In this document: positions 1 through 5,816 of the stretch, piece after piece
How the letters are laid out: every line of letters starts with the position of its first letter
Numbering within the stretch: the first letter of the stretch is position 1
NCBI GenBank assembly: GCA_934120635.1
Contig: CAKOUR010000025.1
Span: 1 to 6,370 of the forward strand
Length of the DNA stretch: 6,370 nt
Direction: 5' to 3'
Source: an uncultured Bacilli bacterium
GTDB lineage: Bacteria; Bacillota_I; Bacilli_A; RF39; UBA660
The notes under the pieces: generated by a model
The model's input: only the letters and a program-made list of their open reading frames with translations
What the model was told of the DNA's origin: nothing
Database searches by the model: none
Position numbers and translations under genes: made by a program

Positions 1-324
1 GAAAATACTATTAAAAATGGATGGAGTAGAAATGTACTTTCTATTCAAATTGAAACAGAATTTCATAAAAGAATAGGAAATAGTAACAATAATTTTAATG
101 CAATGTTACCTCCAAAAGATAGTGATTTAGTGAATAATACCATAAAAGATCCGTATATTTTTGATTTTATTACATTAAAAGAAGAATATAAGGAAAAAGA
201 ATTAGAAACAGCTTTAATAAATAAAATAAGAAATGTATTGCTAGAATTAAGAAAAGGCTTTAGTTTTGTCAGAAATCAATACAAAATTTCAGTTGATAAT
301 CAAGTTTTATATCACTTTCAATAA
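1..324 (+). pseudogene. DUF1016/YhcG-type PD-(D/E)XK nuclease gene, 3' remnant
   Basis: The reading frame is open from the left edge (frame 1) and gives about 107 residues. It contains GWSRNVLSIQIET, FHKR, LPPKDSDLVNNTIKDPYIFDF and a run close to NKIRNVLLELxKGFSFVxNQYKI, which I recognise as the middle of the DUF1016 (YhcG) family of predicted PD-(D/E)XK nucleases. In intact members this stretch leads into the nuclease core (roughly DNQDYYIDLLFYHxxLxCxVVIELK). Here it reads DNQ-VLYHFQ followed by two TAA stops, so the acidic and lysine core residues and the rest of the C-terminus are missing. Two glycines usually seen as LGKG and VGNQ are arginines (LRKG, VRNQ), which also suggests decay. The 5' part lies outside the window. 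It converges on the minus-strand operon, with 45 nt between the two ends. Confidence 0.75.
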
Positions 325-369
325 TAAAATTATCTAACTCTTTTATCATTAACAACACATTCTTTGATA

Positions 370-846
370 TTATCTAGATTTTTTTAAAGTATTTTCCAAA
401 TTATAAGTATAAAAAACTTCTGGGTAACCTACACCTAATTTAACAAAATCTTCTTCAAATTCAGATAATTTTCCACCCCAAGTTTCATATATTGCTCGTG
501 CTTTTGTATTATCTTTTAAAACACCAATTACATATTGAGTTGCAACATTTTCCATTGCCCAATTTTCGAAGATATTTTTAAAAGTTTTTCCTATGCCATA
601 CCCTTGAAAATTTGGATCAATATAAAGTCCTATTAAATCTGCATATTTATCAAAATGATCATACGCTGAACTAATACTACCACACATTGTTCCTACTATT
701 TTTCCATCATATTCTGCAACATATGCTATACTTTTTTCATTATTTTGTAATTTATTATCAAAATCCTTTACTTTTTCTTCAAGTTTGCTTTCTCTATCTA
801 TAAATACTTCTTCTGGAAATATATCTTTATAGGCATCTCTCCACAC
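370..846 (-). CDS. GNAT family N-acetyltransferase, normal start lost
   Basis: This is a GCN5-related acetyltransferase, expected to move an acetyl group from acetyl-CoA to an amine. The acetyl-CoA pyrophosphate loop is clear: YIDPNFQGYGIGKTF, with Q81-G-Y-G-I-G86 counted from the GTG at 846. Motif B follows (DNTKARAIYETWGGK, about 112-126). Substrate is unknown. The longest frame with a usable start begins at GTG 846 (158 aa), but upstream codons in the same frame (847-909) encode KIRKVNSSDAREWFIFGF, a typical GNAT first strand and helix 1. That stretch has no ATG, GTG or TTG before the in-frame TAA at 910-912. The only candidate is a rare ATT at 898-900, overlapping the preceding gene's stop. 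GTG 846 has no convincing ribosome binding site and would drop strand 1, so the gene is either frameshifted or starts unusually. It is last in the operon, and I see no clear terminator after it. Confidence 0.7.
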   Translation of the reverse strand: MWRDAYKDIFPEEVFIDRESKLEEKVKDFDNKLQNNEKSIAYVAEYDGKIVGTMCGSISSAYDHFDKYADLIGLYIDPNFQGYGIGKTFKNIFENWAMENVATQYVIGVLKDNTKARAIYETWGGKLSEFEEDFVKLGVGYPEVFYTYNLENTLKKSR

Positions 847-895
847 TTTAAATCCAAAAATAAACCATTCTCTAGCATCACTTGAATTTACTTTT

Positions 896-1471
896 CTAAT
901 TTTTAATAATTACTTGTTCATCGTTAATCACTTTCTTATGTTCTTTTACTATTTCAATTACCTTAATTCTTCCATTTGCAAGTATTTCAACAATAGGTTC
1001 TTTCCCTCTATTGTTTTTTTCATACTTCCAATAATTTTCTGCTAATTCTAAGTTTTTATTTTTATCTATTGTACCTTCAAAGCAATTCCAAGCATCACCA
1101 ACATATACATTTCCATCTACTTCTACCTTAACAATAGAGTATGTTGGTCTACCCCATTCTATAAACATGTTGTACCATTTTTCTGCTTCTTCTAAACTAT
1201 TTGAAACATATAATGAAGCAAGCCTAGATGGATAATTAGGATACTTTTCTTTTCGAACTTCTTCTAATGCAAGTTCTCTAAATGCTACTTTAAGATGATG
1301 TTCAAGTTCAACACCCTCATATTTTTTAGGACTAGCATATATTTCTTCAACTTTATCTTTAAATGCATTAACTCTATCATATACTCCACTATGATGATTT
1401 TCATCAAAAACTATTTCTTGATTTAATACCATAGGTCTTTCTGTTACAACATGATAATATATTTTATTCAT
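896..1471 (-). CDS. DUF2441 family protein
   Basis: I recognise the DUF2441 family from its N-terminus, IYYHVVTERPM, followed by FDENHHSGVYDRV and VEEIYASP. Mid-protein, PSRLASLYVSNSLEEAEKWY (81-100) and VEVDGNVYVGDAWN are also typical. The function is not established. The YHVVTE opening and later SRLASLY block resemble the conserved His and Tyr blocks of ADP-ribosyltransferase-fold proteins, and I believe the family has been placed near that superfamily, but this is recollection and not proof of activity. I chose ATG 1471 (191 aa) because GAGGG at 1480-1484 lies 8 nt upstream. The earlier in-frame GTG 1480 and ATG 1477 sit on or too near that site. It overlaps the upstream GNAT gene by 8 nt, implying coupled translation. 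The C-terminal 15 or so residues (KEHKKVINDEQVIIKN) may be an extension caused by a frameshift at the junction with the next gene. Confidence 0.8.
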   Translation of the reverse strand: MNKIYYHVVTERPMVLNQEIVFDENHHSGVYDRVNAFKDKVEEIYASPKKYEGVELEHHLKVAFRELALEEVRKEKYPNYPSRLASLYVSNSLEEAEKWYNMFIEWGRPTYSIVKVEVDGNVYVGDAWNCFEGTIDKNKNLELAENYWKYEKNNRGKEPIVEILANGRIKVIEIVKEHKKVINDEQVIIKN

Positions 1472-2030
1472 ATTCATCACCCTCTTTATTTTTATAATAC
1501 ATTTCTTTTGTTATTAATAATTGTTTTGCAATTTCTTCTTTTCCAAATTTTAAGTTTTTTCCTTCTTTATCCGTATGAACAAATCCTGCTTTTTTAAATG
1601 ATTTAATTGCTCCAATTCTATCAAATGGAATCATATCGGATAATTCATTAATATCATTTCTTTCAAATGCTACTTCTTCTAGTGCTAATAAAGCAAGATA
1701 AGAGTAACCTTTCCCCCTATACTTATCACTAATTAATATTCCCATAGAATGAATATCACCATCTAGATAATAATAAACTTCACCAATTGGTTCATCTTCA
1801 TCTACGGAATAAATATATGCAAAATATCTATCTGGTTCTTTATTAACCCATTTATTATACCAATCTACCATTTCTTCATCAGTCTTTGATATTGTTCCAG
1901 TTTCTTTATTATAACCTTTTAAATCCAATTCAAATCCTGCATTATAAGACATAGTTTTAAGATCATTCATCCACATTTTTCTATATTTTAAATCATCTTT
2001 GCTTGGTACAACTAAAAATACTCTTTTCAC
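1464..2030 (-). CDS. GNAT family N-acetyltransferase
   Basis: This is a second, complete GNAT enzyme of 188 aa, expected to be a cytosolic acetyl-CoA-dependent transferase. Motif A is HSMGILISDKYRGKGYSYL (about 94-112), with the pyrophosphate loop R105-G-K-G-Y-S110. Motif B includes FDRIGAIKSFKKAGF (about 126-140). A strand rich in aromatic residues (IGEVYYYLDGD, 82-92) precedes it. The C-terminus, KQLLITKEMYYK, fits the RimJ/RimL-like branch. I know similar proteins from low-GC Gram-positives but no characterised substrate. I chose GTG 2030 because GGTG (2037-2040) lies 6 nt upstream. The earlier in-frame GTGs at 2042 and 2039 lie on that site. It starts 13 nt after the second phosphotransferase gene and overlaps the DUF2441 gene at its end. 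An acylating, detoxifying role fits the operon but is inference. Confidence 0.85.
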   Translation of the reverse strand: MKRVFLVVPSKDDLKYRKMWMNDLKTMSYNAGFELDLKGYNKETGTISKTDEEMVDWYNKWVNKEPDRYFAYIYSVDEDEPIGEVYYYLDGDIHSMGILISDKYRGKGYSYLALLALEEVAFERNDINELSDMIPFDRIGAIKSFKKAGFVHTDKEGKNLKFGKEEIAKQLLITKEMYYKNKEGDEYE

Positions 2031-2043
2031 ATTTATCACCACT

Positions 2044-3042
2044 TTATTTAATTAAATTATTAATATTTTTTAGAATTTCATTTTTTACTTTATCATAATA
2101 TACAACATGTTCTATAGTTTCTTTAACTTCATTAATACCTATTTCTTGTTCTTCTTGTGAATCACATTCAATCATTAAAGATCTTTTTATATTAAACTCT
2201 AACCATTCAAGTCTCCCATTATTTGCATAGTAAATACTTTTCCAATCTATTTTTTTATCTAATTTCGTATTATCAAAATATGATTTAAAAAATGTCTTAA
2301 ATAAATCAAAATCAATATTACATTTTTCATACCCAGACCAACATAATGCTAATTCATATAATTCCAAATATGGATTAGAGTACCCTAAACATTCTAAATC
2401 AATTAATTTGTAATCATCATTTAGCCACATTACATTTTTAGAATCCATATCATTATGGCAAATGGCAGAGCAATTTGGTAAATATTTTATTGCCTCATTC
2501 CCCTTACTCATACTTTCATTTAAAACATCAACTTTATCACATATTAAATCATATATAGGTGATCCTTTTTCTTTTGCTAGGTCAATATAGTATTTAAAAT
2601 TAATATTTTTTTCTCTAAAATCATTACTTTCACTTTTTAAATCTATATTATGAATTTTTGCTAATACTTTACCTATTTCTTCACAATGATAACTAGTTAT
2701 TTCACCATCTTTAAGTGATTTACCATCAAACCACTCATATATATAGAAATACTGTCCATCAATTTCTTGCATTTTCTTATCATTAAATTTTAAAGAATAT
2801 ATAGCACTTATACCATTATCCTTTAATATTTCTTCAATTCTATCTGCTCTATTAAAATTTTCCATCGCAGTAGGTCTTTTCATAATATTTGGATTTAATA
2901 ATTTAACAATATATCTTCCTTTATCAGTAACAATTTTAAACATTCTATGAGTTAGTCCTCCTGTTACTTTTAAAGGTTCTTCAATTATATTTCCAAGATT
3001 AAAGTAATTTACCATCTTATCAAAAAAATTATTTAAGTCCAT
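2044..3042 (-). CDS. APH-like phosphotransferase (protein-kinase-like fold)
   Basis: A 332-aa member of the phosphotransferase enzyme family (aminoglycoside phosphotransferase/choline kinase type), which transfers ATP gamma-phosphate to a hydroxyl of a small molecule. Visible parts: an N-lobe with GGLTHRMFKI (28-37) and the ATP-binding lysine in YIVKLL (K47); a hinge around YIYEWFDG; the catalytic loop CHNDMDSKNVMW with H196, D198 and N203; and the metal-binding aspartate in KLIDLE (D215). All residues needed for catalysis look intact. Length is usual for the family. The start is fixed by an excellent AAAGGAGG 8 nt before ATG 3042; a longer frame to 3096 would run into the previous gene and lacks such a site. 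It begins 13 nt after the preceding stop codon. Substrate cannot be inferred: an antibiotic, a sugar alcohol or a metabolite are all possible. Confidence 0.87.
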   Translation of the reverse strand: MDLNNFFDKMVNYFNLGNIIEEPLKVTGGLTHRMFKIVTDKGRYIVKLLNPNIMKRPTAMENFNRADRIEEILKDNGISAIYSLKFNDKKMQEIDGQYFYIYEWFDGKSLKDGEITSYHCEEIGKVLAKIHNIDLKSESNDFREKNINFKYYIDLAKEKGSPIYDLICDKVDVLNESMSKGNEAIKYLPNCSAICHNDMDSKNVMWLNDDYKLIDLECLGYSNPYLELYELALCWSGYEKCNIDFDLFKTFFKSYFDNTKLDKKIDWKSIYYANNGRLEWLEFNIKRSLMIECDSQEEQEIGINEVKETIEHVVYYDKVKNEILKNINNLIK

Positions 3043-3055
3043 ATTCACACCTCCT

Positions 3056-4501
3056 TTACATATTCTTTTTCTTGCAATTATCAAATTCATTAACAAATTG
3101 ATTAAATTCTTTAAATGTTAATCCATCAGGTATAGAATCAATTTCCGTTAATTTTCTAATATCTCCATGTTCTTCAAATCCACTTGTAATTTCTTCTATT
3201 GCTTTTTCAACTGAAACATATTTATGTATTCCTCTTTTTGGTCTGTTAGAATGTTCAAAATGATACCAAATATCATTATATTTAAATAAAACAAAACAAT
3301 GCATTCTAACTTCTTCATCAAAGTTTTCTTCAGTTTCATAACTTCTATGACAGTATAATTTGTTTTCTATTCCCATTTTATCAAAGAAGGACTTAATCAT
3401 TTTAGCTTGTTCTATACAAGTTCCTAAACCTGTTTTTATCATCTCATCAATAGAACTAATTCTATAATTTTCTCTAAATCCTTTTAGATTACCAATATGA
3501 GTTTGTTCATTTTTATCAACCCAACCATATTCAATATTTATATCCATAAAATCCATTAATTGTTGTGGTGTTCTAACATCATCAAAAAACAATTCATCCT
3601 TTAATGCTACAACCTTTGCACCAAATAAAACATCATCTTTTAATTCTTCTATTTCAGGATGTTTTATTAAATGTTTCATAAAATAAACCATATCATATAT
3701 TGCTAATCTTTGATATAAATTATCAATATGTATTAATTCTGGATAGTATTTTTCTATATATGACATTATATTTGCATAATGACTAGAATCAGTAAATTGC
3801 TCTGTTTCTTCACTTGCAAATTTCCATGGTTTTCTAATCATTCTATATAAAATATCTAATTCAAAATCCCTTGGTGCATACATTGATCTTTCAAAATCAA
3901 TTATTTTAATTTTTCCATCATTGTAAAAAATATTATCAAAATGCAAATCATTATGAACTAATACAAACTCATCAGAACCTAAATACTTCTCAAATTTTGA
4001 AAAAGCATAAGTAAGAAGTTTTTGTTCATCTTCATCAAAAATATTTAATTTATTTGCACTATCAAATAAAGTTCTAAACTCTTCTTTAAATTTACCAGTC
4101 CAATCATATTGTTTTCCAGTATTACTATGAATATGTTTCATAGCATCACATAATTGCTTTATTACACTTTCTCTTTGTTCTTCAGAAAAAGTATGCCAAA
4201 CATTATATAAAGAAACTCCATCAACCTTTTCTATAATTTCATAAAAATATGGAACATCTTTTTTATCAGTACTTGAATAATATAATTTAGGTATTAATTC
4301 ATTATTTTTATTTGAGTTATAAAAATCTATTTCCTTTTTAAACTCACTTTCGTTATCTAAATTTGTACATATTTTAATAATATAAGAATCATTAACATTA
4401 TAGATTGTATTAGTAAATCCAATATTTATTTTTTGAATTTTAGGATTCTCACCAAATAATGATATATTTTGTTGTATTATTTTATTTATTATTTCTGGCA
4501 T
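3056..4501 (-). CDS. APH-like kinase fused to a transglutaminase-like domain
   Basis: First gene of the operon, 481 aa. Residues 1 to about 300 form an APH-type kinase: ATP-binding lysine in YIIKIC (K43), the catalytic loop LVHNDLHFDNIF (H183, D185, N190) and the metal-binding aspartate in IKIIDFE (D202). Residues about 305-470 form a second domain with the papain/transglutaminase triad pattern: Cys362 in GLGTCIEQAKMIKSFF, His401 in RMHCFVLF, and an acidic partner probably Glu416 in WYHFEHSN. The C-terminal domain also occurs as a stand-alone protein in Firmicutes as I recall, so this looks like a true fusion. A C-terminal cysteine enzyme could hydrolyse or cross-link an amide or peptide substrate while the kinase phosphorylates it; that is inference. 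The start at ATG 4501 is set by AAAGGAG at 4509-4515. Upstream lie a leader peptide and competing hairpins that probably control the whole operon. Confidence 0.85.
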   Translation of the reverse strand: MPEIINKIIQQNISLFGENPKIQKINIGFTNTIYNVNDSYIIKICTNLDNESEFKKEIDFYNSNKNNELIPKLYYSSTDKKDVPYFYEIIEKVDGVSLYNVWHTFSEEQRESVIKQLCDAMKHIHSNTGKQYDWTGKFKEEFRTLFDSANKLNIFDEDEQKLLTYAFSKFEKYLGSDEFVLVHNDLHFDNIFYNDGKIKIIDFERSMYAPRDFELDILYRMIRKPWKFASEETEQFTDSSHYANIMSYIEKYYPELIHIDNLYQRLAIYDMVYFMKHLIKHPEIEELKDDVLFGAKVVALKDELFFDDVRTPQQLMDFMDINIEYGWVDKNEQTHIGNLKGFRENYRISSIDEMIKTGLGTCIEQAKMIKSFFDKMGIENKLYCHRSYETEENFDEEVRMHCFVLFKYNDIWYHFEHSNRPKRGIHKYVSVEKAIEEITSGFEEHGDIRKLTEIDSIPDGLTFKEFNQFVNEFDNCKKKNM

Positions 4502-4518
4502 ATTCTCACTCCTTTTAT

Positions 4519-4543
4519 GAGCCTTTTTCAAGCAAAAAGGCTC
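4519..4543 (-). promoter_or_regulatory. Competing 10-bp hairpin next to the first gene's RBS
   Basis: GAGCCTTTTT and AAAAAGGCTC pair perfectly around a five-base loop (GCTTG on the minus strand). The first four bases (GAGC, 4540-4543) are also the end of the terminator-like hairpin's 3' arm, and the next bases are its U-tract, so the two structures cannot form together. It ends three bases before the AAAGGAG site of the first gene without covering it. It most likely acts as the read-through conformation. A role in mRNA protection is also possible. Confidence 0.6.
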
Positions 4544-4560
4544 TCTAAATAATAGAGAGC
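4534..4560 (-). terminator. Terminator-like hairpin in the operon leader (attenuator)
   Basis: On the minus strand, GCTCTCTA and TAGAGAGC form an 8-bp stem around a TTATT loop (4540-4560), followed at once by CTTTTTGC. A stable stem with a short U-tract between the leader peptide and the first gene is expected to stop transcription in the uninduced state. The U-tract is only five residues, so termination may be partial. Its 3' arm overlaps the competing hairpin at 4519-4543. Confidence 0.65.
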
Positions 4561-4573
4561 TACACAAAAACAA

Positions 4574-4597
4574 TTAACTAAATTTTTATATAGTTAA
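4574..4597 (-). promoter_or_regulatory. Hairpin over the leader-peptide stop codon
   Basis: On the minus strand TTAACTA (4591-4597) pairs with TAGTTAA (4574-4580) around a 10-base loop that contains the leader stop codon. A ribosome at the end of the leader frame would block it, so it could report leader translation to the downstream hairpins. The stem is AU-rich and only 7 bp, so this is tentative. Confidence 0.4.
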
Positions 4598-4663
4598 AGA
4601 AAGTGCGATTAACCCACTATTATTCGTTAAAACTATTTTTTCAATTATAAATTCTTTATTCAT
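4586..4663 (-). CDS. Leader peptide of the attenuator (25 aa)
   Basis: A short frame starting ATG 4661-4663, preceded by AAAGGAG-like sequence (4675-4681, 11 nt upstream) and ending in TAA at 4586-4588. The peptide begins MNKEFIIEKIVL and ends SGLIALSLTI. It starts only about 25 nt after the predicted transcription start and ends 25 nt before a terminator-like hairpin. These are the proportions of leader peptides that sense ribosome-targeting antibiotics in erm, cat and ABC-F genes. The peptide matches none I can recall (ErmCL, ErmBL, CatL and similar). The codons for the LSLT stretch (4596-4605) are complementary, with a two-base bulge, to the leader's own ribosome binding site. Drug-induced ribosome stalling here is inference; the frame, start signal and position are direct observation. 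Confidence 0.7.
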   Translation of the reverse strand: MNKEFIIEKIVLTNNSGLIALSLTI

Positions 4664-4694
4664 TGTTAATCACACTCCTTTCTTTGTGCAAGTT

Positions 4695-4722
4695 ATTATA
4701 CACTATAATTTATAAAAGTCAA
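4695..4722 (-). promoter_or_regulatory. Sigma-A type promoter of the operon
   Basis: Reading the minus strand, TTGACT (4717-4722) is separated by 16 nt from a perfect TATAAT (4695-4700). Transcription should start near 4687-4688, about 25 nt before the leader-peptide ATG. It lies just downstream of the terminator of the truncated tyrosyl-tRNA synthetase gene, so the operon has its own start. No operator-like palindrome overlaps it, which agrees with control after initiation. Confidence 0.8.
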
Positions 4723-4767
4723 TGCTCTCTATAAATAACTTTTATACCTTCTTAACAATTATATCAT

Positions 4768-4803
4768 AAAAAAAAGTTAAACCTGAATTAAACAAGTTCA
4801 ACT
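4768..4803 (-). terminator. Rho-independent terminator of the tyrS remnant
   Basis: On the minus strand AGTTGAACTTG (4793-4803) pairs with CAGGTTTAACT (4775-4785), 11 bp including two G-U pairs, with a 7-base loop, followed by an uninterrupted run of eight or more T (4768-4775). The stem overlaps the last codons and the stop of the tyrosyl-tRNA synthetase frame. It insulates the operon promoter from upstream transcription. Confidence 0.8.
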
Positions 4804-5258
4804 TTTAAAAATACTTTTTTACCTTTTTGGATTATAAGACTTCCATCTGTAAAATCTTCTTTTGTTATTATTCTATCAACATTAGATTCTTTTTCTTGAT
4901 TTATACTAATACCATTTTGTTCCATAAGTCTTCTACCTTCAGATTTTGAAGATACTATTCCAACTTCAAGTAACAAATCTAAAATATTAATATCTAATTT
5001 ATCAGAACTAAACATAATAGATGGCATATTATCTGAAACGCCTCTATTACTAAATAATTCTTCTGCTGTTTCCGTTGCTTTTATCACTTCTTCTTCTCCA
5101 TGAACTAATTTAGTAACTTCAAATGCTAATAGTTTTTTTGCTTCTCTAATATCTTTCTTACATAATTCTTTTATGTCAGATATTTCCATTCTAGTAAAGA
5201 ATGATAAACTTCTTTCTACATCTTCATCAAATGAGTTAATCCATGCTTGAAAGAAATC
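4788..5258 (-). pseudogene. tyrS: Tyrosyl-tRNA synthetase gene, C-terminal third only
   Basis: The frame encodes DFFQAWINSFDEDVERSLSFF, then KKLLAFEVTKLVHGEEEV, a short helical linker, and a C-terminal S4 RNA-binding domain (LLLEVGIVSSKSEGRRLMEQ, then DGSLIIQKGKKVFLKVEL). This matches bacterial TyrRS from just after the KMSKS region (SPYxFYQFWINT) to the end, about 156 of roughly 410-420 residues. The Rossmann catalytic domain with the HIGH and KMSKS motifs is absent. Homology stops near 5258; the frame continues without TyrRS-like sequence to an in-frame TAA near 5286. An internal ATG at 5189 could give a 133-aa product but has no clear ribosome binding site. The coding sequence and terminator are otherwise well kept, so the truncation may be recent. 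A functional tyrS must exist elsewhere in the genome. Confidence 0.85.
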
Positions 5259-5325
5259 AAATTTAAATATCAGGATGAATATAATAACTTACTAAACTAT
5301 TTGGAAGGAGAGAAAAGTAAACAAA

Positions 5326-5765
5326 ATGAAAAAGTGGATAGTTGGAGTTTATCGCAGGCTTTCAGCAGATGAAGTTAACGAAGAAGGAGAATCAAATAGT
5401 GTAGCAAATCAAAAAAAATTGATAGATATAAAATATTATTAGATGATGTATTAAATGATTATAAATTAGATTTTATTTCTAAAGAGGATTTTGAAGATTT
5501 TAATTCGAGCTATATGTATGAATTAAATAAATTAAGACTTGAAAAGGAAGCAATAGAAAAAGAAAAAAATAAAAATGATAGTCTAGATTGGATTAACAAA
5601 TTTAAAAAGGCAGGAACTATTACAGAAATTAATAGAAATGTTGTAGATGAATTTATAGAAAACATTTATATTCACGAAGATAAAAACATTGAAATAAAAT
5701 TAAGATTCAAAAATCAATATGAAGATTTATTAAAGTGTCTAAAAAATCAGAATATTATGATATAA
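5326..5765 (+). pseudogene. Large serine recombinase, internally deleted and frameshifted
   Basis: The first part, from ATG 5326, reads MKKWIVGVYRRLSADE and then GESNSVANQKKLID, the opening of the resolvase/invertase catalytic domain. It includes the Arg of the YxRLS motif and the ESNSxxNQ block; the catalytic serine normally lies in ESNS. It stops at TAG 5440-5442. In another frame, from about 5433, the sequence reads KILLDDVLNDYKLDFISKED, then a charged helical stretch (YELNKLRLEKEAIEKEKNK), then WINKFKKAGTITEINRNVVDEF and IYIHEDKNIEIKLRF, the usual C-terminus of large serine recombinases of Tn4451/Tn916-like and phage elements. The rest of the catalytic domain, the recombinase domain and the zinc-ribbon are gone, so about 1 kb is missing and the junction changes frame. 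AAGGAG (5305-5310) lies 15 nt before the ATG. It cannot be active. Confidence 0.85.
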
Positions 5766-5769
5766 TATT
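5751..5769 (+). repeat. AT-only palindrome at the end of the recombinase remnant
   Basis: AATATTAT and ATAATATT flank GAT and span the stop codon of the recombinase frame (5763-5765). No T-run follows, so it is at best a weak terminator or an mRNA end structure. In such AT-rich DNA it could be chance. Confidence 0.3.
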
Positions 5770-5787
5770 GAATGAAAAAGTTTTACT

Positions 5788-5816
5788 TTGACAAATCGAG
5801 GAAGTGATTTTATGAA
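5788..5816 (+). promoter_or_regulatory. Possible promoter upstream of dinD
   Basis: TTGACA (5788-5793) is followed by 17 nt and TATGAA (5811-5816). The -35 is perfect and the spacing ideal, but the -10 matches only 4 of 6 and coincides with the ATG of the short reading frame. I see no LexA (SOS) box of the Gram-positive CGAAC-N4-GTTCG type nearby. Confidence 0.3.

Noticed and set aside
3043..3096. N-terminal extension of the second phosphotransferase (start at 3096)
   Set aside because: It overlaps the end of the previous gene and lacks a ribosome binding site, while ATG 3042 has a near-perfect one.
4502..4573. 24-codon N-terminal extension of the kinase-transglutaminase gene
   Set aside because: These codons run through the attenuator hairpins and the ribosome binding site; the start is at 4501.
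4788..5189. A stand-alone S4-domain protein of 133 aa
   Set aside because: The sequence upstream of its ATG continues in frame with TyrRS homology for about 23 codons, so it is the tail of a truncated tyrS, not a separate gene.
5246..5285. Promoter for the recombinase remnant (TTGAAA and TATAAT)
   Set aside because: The TATAAT at 5280-5285 is good, but the TTGAAA is 27 nt away, too far for a sigma-A promoter.
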